Part shown: positions 11,096 to 21,039 of the stretch, in pieces
Layout: each line of letters starts with the position of its first letter
Position numbering within the stretch: the stretch's first letter is position 1
From: Hyposmocoma kahamanoa
Taxonomy: Eukaryota; Arthropoda; Insecta; Lepidoptera; Cosmopterigidae
NCBI RefSeq assembly: GCF_003589595.1
Contig: NW_020656077.1
Location: forward strand, 9,275,202-9,339,201
DNA: 64,000 nt
Reading direction: 5' to 3'
Position numbers and translations under genes: made by a program
The notes under the pieces: model-generated
What the model was told of the DNA's origin: nothing
The model's input: the letters and a program-made list of their open reading frames with translations, nothing else
Databases searched by the model: none

Positions 11096-11517
11096 GAAAA
11101 ACGGGATGAATAAGCGACACATTGCAAAGATCTAAGAGACACCCCACAGTAGCGTCTTTCGAGCGCTAGCGTCTTGCCAACACACGCACAGCGTCGACAC
11201 GACGTCCGCGCGGCAGCAACGCAACTCCAGCGCGGCGCGTACAACGTAATAATGTAAATAAATAATACAAATAAGTAATACTCGACTAAATCAGAACAAC
11301 CGGAGTTGACCCTCAGCGGTCGCTCACTGACGCCTTGCTGGCGAACCACCACCGCCGAACGGACGTCGTGGCAACGGTGTGCGTACGTTGGCAAGACGCT
11401 GACGCTCGAAATACGTGACTGGGGGGTGTCTCTTAGGCGCACTGCCACTGCGCCCGTCTCCCTGAGACATAAGTTGACAAATCCTATAAGCTTGTAATTT
11501 TACCAGCACCCTTACTT
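11096..11517 (-). mobile_element. A-tailed SINE-like copy 2, split by a MITE
   Basis: ATTGCAAAGATC (to about 11131) and GGCGCACTGCCACTGCGCCC (from 11438) are adjacent blocks in other copies, for example at 28934 and 55775. The intervening 11132-11437 is a separate inverted-repeat element. The sense strand is -. Confidence 0.75.
11132..11437. mobile_element. MITE with about 75-bp terminal inverted repeats
   Basis: The left end CTAAGAGACACCCC is complementary to the right end GGGGTGTCTCTTAG. The match continues for about 75 bp, sharing GCGTCTTGCCAAC and CGACGTCCG on both arms. A TA dinucleotide sits at each edge (C|TA|AGAGAC and GTCTCT|TA|GG), consistent with a TA-targeting Tc1/mariner-type element. 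The 144-codon - strand frame over it is a by-product of the inverted repeat and not a gene. Confidence 0.85.
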
Positions 11518-11539
11518 CTTTATTGTAAGGCCGACATTA

Positions 11540-11935
11540 TTGTGTGCATGTCAAAGACGACTCACAACACTAGGAAATCGCGTGAAGTCCCCATTAGCCC
11601 CCTTTACACAGTCACTGTATAGCGCAAGATTGCACGCGGGAAAGCCTTCACTGCAATCGTGTGCGATTACCTGTTTGAAGTTTTTTAAGCTAACGTTCTT
11701 TCGCGCGCGATTGCTCGTGTTAGTTTTTATTACAACGGAAGAGCGTTCGTGTAAAAGGCCACCTTGGAATGCACGATTGTGCGCGTGACTGATGTGTGCA
11801 AACGCGCGGTCTTTCCCTTTTCCTTCCAACATCTTTAGACGTGCGCCCAGTCGATTGCTGTACCACGCTAGCATGGCGAAGTGTGGCGTAAACCATCTGT
11901 TTAGAGTTAGACCCAATTAAATATTTCGAATGCCC
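11540..11935. other. Unclassified GC-moderate segment
   Basis: Overlapping frames of 82 codons (+) and 121 codons (-) are open, but neither has a recognisable domain. A short frame at about 11874 (MAKCGVN) faintly recalls the start of the THAP-like frame in the P-type MITEs. That resemblance is too short to rely on. Confidence 0.3.
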
Positions 11936-12327
11936 AAGCTACACGAATTGATAGATAATCGTAGCATGCCTGTGAAAAATTCATACTCAAATTTCTTTTA
12001 ATATTACATAATATTTTTAACTGTTAGTATTGTGAAGCTTTTAAAAAACCTCATGCCGGGTGTGTGCAGGCGCATATCTCGGCGGCTCAATCTCCATAGC
12101 GTGCAGATCGCTGTACAGATAACATCGAACATCTTTATTACTAACCGAGCGGCGTTTAGTTAATTTTATTGCATTTAATTGCTTTATTTCCTGTTCATCT
12201 CTTTTATTTATTATGGGTACGTCTTATTTAGCTAGCTTCATATGAATCGGGTCATTATCCTTTTTGTAATAAATTGAATTCTTCTTCGTATAACCTCATC
12301 ATCACCAAACTTAAGAGGTATAGGTTT

Positions 12328-12550
12328 AACTGCCTCGGTGGCCAAACGGTTACCATGCCGGACTGCCACGCAGAGGTCCCAGGTTCGATTCCCGGGCCGG
12401 GAGAAATATTTGTATGGCCTACATTTATTTCTCTCGTGAGTTTGGGTGTAATTTGTGGTTGTCTATGTGTGTGTCCATGGCATCCGCGACACAGGGTTTC
12501 CCTAGTGCGGGGCTATGTTGAGTGTGTGCGTTATTATTATCGTATTTATT
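12328..12550 (+). mobile_element. tRNA-derived SINE, family 1, copy 1
   Basis: An A-box-like GGTGGCCAAACGGTTACC and a B-box GGTTCGATTCC are spaced as in a tRNA, giving an internal RNA polymerase III promoter. They are followed by the shared body (TATTTCTCTCGTGAGTTTGG, GTGTAATTTGTGGTTGTCTA, GGGTTTCCCTAGTGCGGGG) and a TTATTATTAT tail. Five more copies lie in the window. The head is tRNA-like but is part of this repeated body, so I do not call a tRNA gene. Confidence 0.9.
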
Positions 12551-12559
12551 TTAAACTCT

Positions 12560-13060
12560 CGCCTCTCCCAAGGCCTAAAAAATTAATTTTGAATTTTTAA
12601 ATGGGAGAGGCGGTATTTCCCGGCAATGGCACAGTCGGCCGGGGTCAGGGACTCAGGTCCAATAATCGGCGAACAATACGTGCCGTATCGAGCAGGACCG
12701 CCTTCTGCATTTGTGCTGGAAGCGACACGCCACAGAAATCCAACCGCCTCAAGCTGTTAGAAAGGCTGACTGGAATTAACCCATTTGCGGACAAAACAAT
12801 TGGGATTATTTCAGTGGAGGCCACATCCCACATGTCGGTGATCTCGTGCGCCAGGTCGAGATACTTCCGGCGTTTCTCGGTTTCAGCTTTCACGAGACCC
12901 TCGTCATGCGGTATGGTGACGTCCACAAGAAATACCCTCGACTGCGATCGATCCAATATCACATATCCATTATTATTATTATTATTATAGGTATTCTTGT
13001 AGGTGGGGCATGTTGCTATCATCTTTTCTATAAGCCAGCTCCTTGACCTCCTTATATGAC
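12560..13060 (-). pseudogene. LINE relic with restriction-like endonuclease region
   Basis: The - strand frame (12645-13022) reads VILDRSQSRVFLVDVTIPHD, then KYLDLAHEITDMW, PIVLSANGLIP, and ends QKAVLLDTARIVRRLLDLSP before a TGA. This is the C-terminal nuclease-type domain of LINEs that carry a restriction-like (PD-D/ExK) endonuclease, as in the R2/R4/NeSL group. An ATT microsatellite (12968-12987) has expanded within the frame and reads as poly-Asn. Coding similarity continues a little upstream (RRSRSWLIEKM). The reverse transcriptase is missing, so this is a 5'-truncated dead copy. Confidence 0.75.
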
Positions 13061-13614
13061 ACTGGCCTTTTCCTTTATTTGGTAGCTACGCCAAGATCGA
13101 CCTCCTCCCCCCTTCCCTTCGATTTTTCCCTCCAAAATGGTCTTAAAGAAGTTGTTATGTCGTATCAAATGTCTAATCATTTTTCCGCGTCTATTCTCTA
13201 TAGTATAACCTATGTCATGAAAATTGTGTAGACACACCTACTGTATTTGTTTGACGTGCTTTTGGCCGTAAATGGGCTGTTTAGTATGACCAGGTAGGTA
13301 AAATAAGAAAATTCCATATTTGGTAAATGTCCTACCATGGCGAGGTGGCTTCAAACAACGCGAGTCGTTAAGAGTAACATCTCATAAACAGAGTGTCGTT
13401 AATAACGCATTGTCGCCAGCGCCATCTATGGGCGGAACGCATAAAACCGTTTCGTTTAGCACTACGTTAAAATTTATGGAAATGTTCCAGGTTTGTGTAG
13501 GTGTAGACTTCTATGAATAGGAAGCCTCGTATGACCTTTTTTGGAAATTGCAATACTTTCTGATAATATACCAGCATTCACCGTGTGTCATTCGACCATG
13601 CATTTAAGGAGACC

Positions 13615-14110
13615 GATATCATGACTGTAGTATCACAGTACATTTACTCGAATATATATATAATTTCATTAAGAAAGATCCATAATATTAACCTTAGAGC
13701 TTAAGCCAAACTCATGGTACCACGATTTCGTTTAAACAATGTACACGAATTTATGGGGAACTGCATTCGTTTTAACAACAAGATTCCGGGGCATATATTA
13801 AGATTCTTCTTTCCTAAATTTAAAAACTATATTAAAATTTTTTTAATTGAAAAGTCTAATTACAAAATTGAAGACTATGTGTGAGATAATGATGTATGGT
13901 AAGATAATGAAGACGACATGGCTCTAGATTCCACACAAATTTTATTCAAAATGTATTCCATAGCATTTAAGTTTATTTGAAAAGAGCAATCCCTAGAGTT
14001 TCTTGCCCGTTCTTCTCAGGGAATACAGCGTAATTAACGAGCAGTAGCTTAAAAGTGACGTTTTCAAGTGTAAATTTATTTTAACTATAGAATAAATGAT
14101 TCTATGACTT
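13615..14110 (+). pseudogene. Jockey-like LINE 3' end, copy 1
   Basis: The translated blocks VPRFRLNNVHEFMGNCIRF and FPKFKNYIK match those of the longer relic at 52036-52449 (FMGNCIRFYNKLPEHIL, FPKFKNYIKNILIEKS). The 3' untranslated part (GAGCAATCCCTAGAGTTTCT, CGTTCTTCTCAGGGAA) is shared with 41399-41660 and 51788-52030. Stops and frameshifts break the coding part. Confidence 0.8.
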
Positions 14111-14277
14111 AACACTGTTCACAGCACATTTAATTAAACCTACTATAGTTGCTTCTAATTTCGCCACAAATTAGTTTTCCTCCAATTCGAGCATTGCGAA
14201 TGAATATTAGAATACAATCTTTACATTGTCTATGTGTGCGAACTATTTCTTGTCGTTTCTGTCTTGTTGTCCACGAC

Positions 14278-14528
14278 TAGAGATGGGTTTTAACCCGGCG
14301 CTTCGTTAACGCCGTTAAATTCCATGCCCAAAATCATGGGCATAAACCATTTACTACTAAATATTTGTTGTTAATCGAGTCTAATTTTATTTATAAATAT
14401 TATTATAAAATGTTTGTTGCTTCCTGATCTAAACACTTCGATTTGCCTTTCTATTGAATTGGCTCGGTTGAAAATCGAATTTAAAACCCGGGCGGGTTGA
14501 TTGGGTTTTAACCCACTGCCCGTCTCTG
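14278..14528. mobile_element. hAT-like MITE with 8-bp target duplication
   Basis: The left end TAGAGATGGGTTTTAACCC and the right end GGGTTTTAACCCACTGCCCG plus TCTCTG form an imperfect inverted repeat, and TCCACGAC is duplicated at 14270-14277 and 14529-14536. TAGAG/CAGAG termini with 8-bp duplications are typical of the hAT superfamily. There is no transposase. The interior holds more repeats of the TTAACCC word. Confidence 0.85.
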
Positions 14529-14984
14529 TCCACGACTCCTTGATATTCCAAGGGAACAATGTTGTTAATTAGATTTTTCTATTGTTACAGCAATACTACA
14601 ACGCGCTACGTACAAGGTTGGCCTCCTGACGATCCAGGGGGTATCAACATGTCTCTATCTCTGCATGGATGCTTGCGGGTTCCAGTACGCGCATGTACGT
14701 ATGTGGTTTGAAACTTAGCATTTAAGTACACCTCCTCCCAAACTTCGTTTTCAAAGTCGAGTCCTTTCAAAGAATTTTGTGAAGACGAAAATAATAAAAA
14801 GTTGAAAAGATTTTAAAAATATTGTTTTTAAAAGCACCATAGACAATACAATATTTTAAAAGAAAAAATCTTTATTTTTTTTTTTAATTAGTAGCAAAAC
14901 CGCATGGACTTTTTAGCCAACCCATTAGTAATTTACTTATTCTTATTTCGTAGACTCAAACTATTATAAAGACATATGACGTAG

Positions 14985-15150
14985 AGTGCGCGATGGAATA
15001 TACCTCAACTGGAATTCCCTGCCTGCGGGCTTATTGGACGTTTTCAAAGCGAGAGTGAATAGGCATTATTTAGGTATGCATATTGCATCGTCACTTTCCA
15101 TCAGGTGAGATAGAGGTCAAATACTCACCTCTTTTGTATAAAAAAAAATC
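14985..15150 (+). pseudogene. LINE 3' end fragment
   Basis: The words TGGAATTCCCTGCCTGCGG, TTTTCAAAGCGAGAG and CGTCACTTTCCATCAGGTGA lead to an A-rich end. Related fragments lie at 36405-36505 and 36669-36780. The translation WNSLPAC followed by FQSE recalls the C-terminus of a LINE polyprotein. It is too short to classify. Confidence 0.6.
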
Positions 15151-15159
15151 TATATGAAG

Positions 15160-15895
15160 AAGAGTACAAACACAAAGTGGTGAAGATACAATTTATGACC
15201 ACTCAAGTAACACCATTTGTTGTCTATACTTAAAACAAAAGAGATCAATACACTTTTATTTCACTGTTTACTGGATTTCCCGCTGAACGAGCCGTGTAAT
15301 CGATTTACTTTCAACACAAACCTGTTCAATATCATCGCACACCGTGACGCAACAAGTACACAGAAGCCGTATCATAAACTTTTACACGGTGCACGGGAAC
15401 ACGTTCCCTAACCACAGTAATAAAATAATTACCTACACTTAGCGCCGTCTATTGGGCTTAATACGTGTCACAATACATATTCGTATTCATTTTGTTACGG
15501 GTTGCGTGTCGCTTACCACCAAGCTCACGACCACAAAACAATAAGTACAGTAGAAGTGGTTAGTTAGCATCGGTCGCGTGCCAACTATAGGTCTCGAAAG
15601 ACCTATCTGAGCTCAGTCTGCCATTTTCGCTTTGTATGGTAAGGTTGTGGTTTCGTTGTGTAAATTCTTTCGTGCAAATTCTCTAAAATTCTAGAAAAAT
15701 TCCTTATTTTCCTTTATTTGGAGTGCAAAAGTGAAAGCCGCACCAAAAATATTACACGTTGTGGTATTTCATATCTTCGAAATAATTTTTTTGTTACAAG
15801 AAACGAAAGTAAAGCTTATACCCTTGCAATATAGTCGCTTCTTTAACTAAATTAATAACACGTTGTCGTTCAGCAATTAACCGCTAGATGGTACA
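15160..15895. other. No gene recognised
   Basis: AT-rich DNA with an anonymous 64-codon frame at 15217-15411. A GTATG|GTAAGG donor-like site occurs at about 15637, but no exon can be supported. Confidence 0.4.
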
Positions 15896-15901
15896 TTGAT
15901 A

Positions 15902-16115
15902 TAACTGCCTCCGTGGCCGAACGGTTACCATGCCGACCATGGTTACCATGACTGCCACGCAGAGGTCCCAGGTTCGATTCCCGGGCCGGGAGAAATGTTT
16001 ATATGGCTTACATTTATTTCTCTCGTGAGTTTGGGTGTAATTTGTGGTTGTCTATGTGTGCGTCCATGGCACCCGCGACACAGGGTTTCCCTAGTGCGGG
16101 GAATTATGTTGAGTG
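15902..16115 (+). mobile_element. tRNA-derived SINE, family 1, copy 2
   Basis: Same A-box, B-box and body as copy 1. A short internal duplication (GGTTACCATG repeated 21 bases on) lengthens the anticodon region, which would disrupt tRNA folding but leaves both promoter boxes. Confidence 0.9.
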
Positions 16116-16353
16116 GAAATTACGACGGGAATTATGTAGTCCACTTTTTAGGTAAATATACCCCAATATATTCCGATCATTACTTTTACAAAAGTTGATT
16201 TCCTAATCAAATCTATATTTGGAAAGTTACACACAATACACACGCACATTATAATAATGCTAACATTATAATAATGTTATCGCTAACAGTAATAGAGGAG
16301 GAAGAAAATGGAGGATTTAGTTTCTAACTTATAATATTTTTTATACCTATAAC

Positions 16354-16726
16354 CTTAGAATAATAACGCATAGAAACCTAGTCCGCACACGCTAAGTGAG
16401 GCAAATTGAAGCGCTCCCAAAGGGCGCACGAGCGGGCGGGCCTTCAGTGCTTAAGGTGAACTTGCACCGCGAACAGCTCCAGAATCTTAGCTAAAATGAC
16501 GAAATGTGCGGTAAATGAGTGTAAAAATACGTCAGACAAACATAAAATAGATACTAACATCACATTCCACAAGGAAGTAACACGTTTCAACTTGTGTTTT
16601 TATATAAATATTCACTAAAACCGAAAATTAACCTACTACTAAAACTAGCCTACATGAATTTGATTTTTGCCTCACTTGTGACTGTTCGTTTGATATGAAA
16701 CTATCATTCTATGCGTTATTATTAAG
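16354..16726 (+). mobile_element. P-type MITE, copy 1, with THAP-like frame
   Basis: The termini CTTAGAATAATAACGCATAG and CTATGCGTTATTATTAAG are inverted. The flanks CCTATAAC (16346-16353) and CCTATGAC (16727-16734) form an 8-bp duplication with one mismatch. Two more copies lie at 21734 and 43561. An intact frame inside (16496-16618) resembles the N-terminal half of a THAP zinc finger. The combination of 8-bp duplication and THAP suggests an internal-deletion derivative of a P-superfamily transposon. Confidence 0.85.
16496..16618 (+). CDS. 40-residue THAP-like N-terminal fragment in MITE
   Basis: The frame opens ATG ACG AAA TGT and closes at TAA. Visible features are Cys4 and Cys9 (KCAVNECKN) and a TFHKEVTRF block at residues 23-31. 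This corresponds to the Cys-x(4)-Cys pair and the Phe-His motif of the THAP DNA-binding fold. The second metal-binding Cys/His pair is missing, so a complete finger cannot form from this frame alone. The same frame with a few substitutions survives in the copy at 43671-43793, while the 21.7-kb copy has lost about 10 bp around its start. It may be a relic of the transposase first exon or a short retained binding peptide. I cannot show that it is translated. Confidence 0.55.
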   Translation: MTKCAVNECKNTSDKHKIDTNITFHKEVTRFNLCFYINIH

Positions 16727-16940
16727 CCTATGACAATAAATCGCGTAGCTACAAATGTTAGGAATAAGAATACGGCACTGGTAACACAACTATACGTCCT
16801 GCTTTCTCAAAACAGAACACATGTCACAATAAATTTTTAAAAATGGCGCGTTTGCGAGAAATATTTAAAACCAATCAGATATCGAGTATCACACTACACC
16901 AGGTTAGGTCTCTTTTTAAATGTTTGATTCAATAAACAAT

Positions 16941-17290
16941 TTTACTTACTTACTTCGGTGACGCAGTGACCCAAAGTGGGTCTTGGCCTCCGACACTAGA
17001 TCCTGTCACGCCTCCCGGTTCTGAGCCTGCTCTTTGCGGCCACTAGCACCGAGGTCATTGAGGTCTTTCTGAACTTTATCGCTCCAGCGGCGTCCTTTCG
17101 GTTGTCCCAAATAAAACTTCTTCGCGGCACGAACCTCTCCAATTCTCCGTCCGTGTCCGAGCCAGCTTCTCGCGCCGGGCCTCACGGCTTAAAGGACCGT
17201 CCCCTAGGTGGTGGATGGGTGCAAGGTCGTTAGTACAGCTTAGCTGTAACCGACTAAGTCCGAAGGACTCTCTAACCAAAGTAGGACGTG
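16941..17290 (-). pseudogene. RTE-like LINE 3' end
   Basis: The - strand reads GRRWSDKVQKDLNDLGASG, then a block ending NREA, a TGA where Trp is expected, and LVSEAKTHFGSLR. This is the C-terminal pattern of RTE-type endonuclease/reverse transcriptase proteins of moths and butterflies. A second frame (17076-17279) holds the part before a frameshift. The 3' untranslated end carries a short tandem (AAGT)n tail, visible on + as TTACTTACTTACTT near 16942-16955, as is usual for such LINEs. Confidence 0.75.
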
Positions 17291-17299
17291 TTCCAACAG

Positions 17300-18050
17300 C
17301 ATTTTGAGGGTTATGCAGGGAGTTAACACTTCACCCATGTAAAAAGTATAATGTTACGATACCAACCACAGAAACAATTTTAGTTGGATAATAAACATGT
17401 AATAAACATGGATTTTATTTTTAAAACAATAATAAATTTGCAGGCATCCCTCTGAGAGAAAAAAATAATGGTGACGTTAGGCATAGTCTATCTGCCAGTA
17501 GGTACACGTTATAGGATAGCAATCTATCATCATTTGATGGATAGTTACTGACCAATAGATCGGTAGATAGTAGGTTCCTAAGCATCCCGTATTTATACAA
17601 CTTCACTCAATAAAAAACTTATTTGTTTCCTAATGTTCCTACAGATAATGACGCCTACGTATAATTCGTGCAATAAATATTTTCCGCCAAATAAGAACAA
17701 ATTGAACTGTATTCAACGGCGTTAGAGGCTAAAATTCTTATTAAGTTCCGAAATAAAATCTATTCGTTGATATTTTTTATGACAATAAAGCATTTTATGT
17801 ATCTCCACATGATGCTATTGTTAATTGAAATGTTTGACAAGTTATCTATTCCAGTTGCGACATCAATAGGTTAAGCTTCTGTGGGTGGCGAAATCATAAG
17901 TGTGTACAGTCAACAGTTCTAATATCGCCTCCAGTGCAACGGAACAAGACCCGTCATTATGTAACTCGATTTGCTGCCGTCTGTACAAGTAACGTCTGCT
18001 CAACTGTTTCCATTTTTTTAGAAGATTTTTTTTGTTTAAATTGTCACATC
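17300..18050. other. No gene recognised
   Basis: AT-rich DNA. The 61-codon frame on - at 17421-17606 has no recognisable features. Confidence 0.4.
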
Positions 18051-18067
18051 CGCACATATAAATGTGA

Positions 18068-18118
18068 CATACGCGCACGCTAGCACACACACCAAACACA
18101 CAAACACACACACACATA
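18068..18118. repeat. CA-rich microsatellite
   Basis: Imperfect ACAC run with CGCACG and ACCAAAC interruptions, adjoining a SINE. Confidence 0.8.
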
Positions 18119-18164
18119 CTCACTCTTCTATTCATTTCTTTTAAACTTTTTTGGTAGGAATCTA

Positions 18165-18313
18165 GAGTCGCGGGTGCCATAGACACATAGTACACCCAAA
18201 CTCACGTGAGAAATAAATGTAGGCCATACAAACATTCCCCCCGACCCGGGAATTGAACCCGGGACCTCTGAGTGGCAGACCAGCATGGTAACCGTTCAGC
18301 CACAGAGGTAGTT
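18165..18313 (-). mobile_element. tRNA-derived SINE, family 1, copy 3 (truncated)
   Basis: The reverse complement contains the B-box GGTTCAATTCC, the A-box region GGCTGAACGGTTACC and the shared body up to the GTGTCTATGGCACCCGCGAC region. The 3' tail is missing. Confidence 0.85.
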
Positions 18314-18434
18314 AAATAATAATTAAACTTGCTTAACATTTTTTTTATGATATAAATGTGACAGGCCGAACAACTCGTGGCCCCAACTACAGTTATTTAT
18401 ACAACATATATACTTATACATATAGTTATTTATT

Positions 18435-18693
18435 ATGTGGCAGTGCCACTCAGAGATTTAAATCGCAAAGATCTTATGGGCACAGCCACTGAGACATAAT
18501 TTGACAAGACCCATGTGCCTGTAATCTCACCAGCACTTTGACGCTTCTAAACCGGAACGCAGTAATGCTAACATTACCCTGGGCGAACTCTTTCACAAGG
18601 CGCTCTACTGCTTGCAATAGGTGCTCTGCCACTACGCCCTTCGCCCTGAGACAAAGCTGACATGTCCCATTTTCCTGTAGTTTCACCAAAAGT
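18435..18693 (-). mobile_element. A-tailed SINE-like copy 3, two overlapping fragments
   Basis: Blocks GCAGTGCCACTCAGAG, CGCAAAGATCTTATGGGCAC, CCTGTAATCTCACCAGCAC and GGCGAACTCTTTCACAAGG follow the family order. From about 18637 a second partial copy restarts at the CTGAGACAAAGCTGACA block. Confidence 0.75.
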
Positions 18694-18699
18694 AATGTA

Positions 18700-19365
18700 C
18701 GAATATATATATTGTACCAATTTTAGTTGACGTTAGTCGAGTGTGTAACACGGTTCCCTCAGTCAAATTGACGTCTCAATGCAAGCAGCGCTAAACGCGG
18801 CGCATCATTTATCTTCGTCAAGTTGTTCATTTACACCCTCTACCGATTGCGCGATGCTTAATATTGTTTGCACTATATACGTCGGCGCCAACACACAATA
18901 AGCAAAAAATATTGTCAAATGCATTTCGTTACTTACGCGAGATATACCTAACATCAATTTGACTTTTCTCATTTCTCCCCACCATACTGGTTTTGTTTTC
19001 AACTCATTTACACTTCAGGCAATACGACTGTGGGACTCTCTGGCGTCCATATTCAAAATGCGTCGAATAGGCTAGCTTCCAAGCAATTAGTCCGCAAGTC
19101 TCAATCTGCTTCATATTAGTCTGACATTTATACATATATCAGTGGCGAGGCGTCCATATAACTCGATTATAACCGGCTTGCCTAAAGTTTTCCACATATT
19201 ATTGAATTTTAAATTTTTAGTGTAGAATAAGTTAACCAGTATAATGAAGTATACTATAGTACCTTGTGTGGTAAAAGTTGTGTTTAACTGTCGCCAAGGC
19301 GCCACTTTTTTATAAGGTACGTTTTTTGTTCCGGCTTTACTAATAACAATTTTCACGTATCACCA
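18700..19365. other. No gene recognised
   Basis: Two anonymous - strand frames (18805-19002 and 19111-19356) show no domain. Confidence 0.4.
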
Positions 19366-19367
19366 TT

Positions 19368-19370
<3 letters not shown>

Positions 19371-19414
<44 letters not shown>
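19371..19414. repeat. (AT)n microsatellite
   Basis: More than 40 bases of uninterrupted AT alternation followed by a T-rich tract. Confidence 0.95.
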
Positions 19415-19417
<3 letters not shown>

Positions 19418-19498
19418 TTTATTATTTTTTTTTTAAAAACACTGTACAAAACACTGAAGTACAATTGGCGGACTTAATCATGATATAACTTATCCAAC

Positions 19499-21035
19499 AG
19501 ATAAGTTATATCATTATGGAATACAGGGTAAGAACCACAAACTTCTCACCTCGTTCTTATCGGATCGGAAGCAAGTGGTAAAATTATCCTCGAACGGTAA
19601 AAGACTGGAGTTAGGAATTCCTCAAGGGTCAATACTCAATACTCAATACTCAATATATTTATTGCATTCATATGGTAAACATGTCTTAAAGTTAAAATAA
19701 TGCTACACATATGAGCCCTTTATTAGGGATAACAATAACAGCAGAGGTAGGCCGAGGGTTCAATTATTAATTAAAATTGTTATTTATCAAATAATTATTA
19801 TTAAAAAAAAAAAAATGTCATATAATAATAAAGAAATACGTCATATTATGAGTAGAATTATGTCACTTGAAAGTTTGAATTTAATTAGATTATAATTTTA
19901 GATACATATTTATATACTATAAAGTCACGCCACTGTAGTGTAGGGTCTGCCTTAGGAAACACGCTATTTCTATTATATATAAATCACCTTCCCACTGCCA
20001 TCACAGCCGGCCTCTCCGTACTGTTTGCGGATGACACAACAGTTATAGTTAGCGCGCGCACGTACGAACAGCTGGGACAGAGAATCGATGAAGGGTGTGA
20101 GCAGCTCCAGAGGTGGTTTTCATCGAATGGGTTGCTGCTGAATGTCACTAAATCCAACATCATGGTTTTCTCGGGTCGAGGTCTCACAGTTCGTCCGTGT
20201 GTAGCAAGCAATCCGATGCTGATATGCAACGAGAGTAGGTTCCTTGGCTTCACTCTGGACTCGAACCTTAACTGACAGACTGTGTGATAGACTGAGTGGT
20301 GCAGTCTTTGCGTTGTTAAACTGAAATTGCTCATTTCTGATTCTGCATTAAGACAGGTCTATTTTGCATATTTCCACTCGCTGATGTCGTACGGTTCACT
20401 CATATGGGGTAACTCCACGGATGCCAATAGAGTCATGCTAATGCAAAAACGTGCCGTACACGTATTGGTTGGGGTAAAACACAGACATTCCTGCAGAAAT
20501 CTCTTTGTAGCGCAACGCATAATGACGCACTACTCGCTCTACGAAATTATAATGTATGTTAGAAATAATCTGTCTTCATTTGGTACTGTAAATGTTTCTG
20601 GCATCCCACTTCGCAGTACCGGTCATTTGAGAACAGTCCCTCGACGCATGGCACTTGCAGAGAAAACCGCGTGTCACCGGACCTACTTACTATGAGCGTT
20701 TACCCGCTACTCTCAGACTTGAACTTAACTTATGGACTTGAAATTTATGGACTTTATATTGTAACGAATTCAGTATTTTCTATTTTTATTCTAATATAAT
20801 TCTAAAATATTTGTTATCAATTTATGACGATCCTTGATGGAGAATGATATTTGATATATAATTTATTGACAACAATATCATATAGATGAATTGTTAATTT
20901 TCTAATTATGGTATGCTTTTCTTATAATTTTCCTTTTTGTCTGACAATCTCAATATAATTTCTTATACTTTGACATGTAGTGCAATTTATACTGTAATGT
21001 TATATTTGAGAAATAAATTAATCTGAATCTAATGC
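19499..21035 (+). pseudogene. Jockey/CR1-like LINE reverse transcriptase relic
   Basis: In order, the broken translation shows DKLYHYGIQGKNHKLLTSFL and SDRKQVVKL, the GIPQGS block, LFLLYINHLP, the catalytic FADDT box, LQRWFSSNGLLLNVTKS and RFLGFTLDSN. After a stop and frameshift come YFAYFHSLMSYGSLIWGNS and VPRRMALAEK (frame 20327-20695). These are reverse transcriptase motifs 4 to 7 and the C-terminal region of a non-LTR element. A 311-bp foreign insert splits the GIPQGS-LFLLY junction. The 3' untranslated end runs to an AATAAATTAATCTGAATCT tail. It is inactive. Confidence 0.9.
19631..19941 (-). mobile_element. Short retroposon inserted in LINE, AGGGTC duplication
   Basis: AGGGTC occurs at 19625-19630 and again at 19942-19947. 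Removing the insert and one duplicate joins GGAATTCCTCA-AGGGTC to TGCCTTAGG, restoring GIPQGSAL in frame with LFLLYINHLP. One insert end is a 7-bp tandem (CAATACT)n, which suggests a non-LTR retroposon on the - strand with a simple-repeat tail. The rest is AT-rich and unclassified. Confidence 0.75.
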
Positions 21036-21039
21036 ATTC

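Noticed and set aside
11014..11448. 144-codon - strand open frame
   Set aside because: It lies over the arms of an inverted-repeat element nested in a SINE. The same peptide-like words appear on both strands because of the inversion.
12340..12410. Functional tRNA gene
   Set aside because: A and B boxes are present, but the acceptor and anticodon stems do not pair properly and the same head is repeated six times with a common non-tRNA body, so it is a SINE.
12274..12600. 108-codon + strand frame
   Set aside because: It is a translation of the tRNA-derived SINE, and similar frames occur at the other copies (for example 15995-16198).
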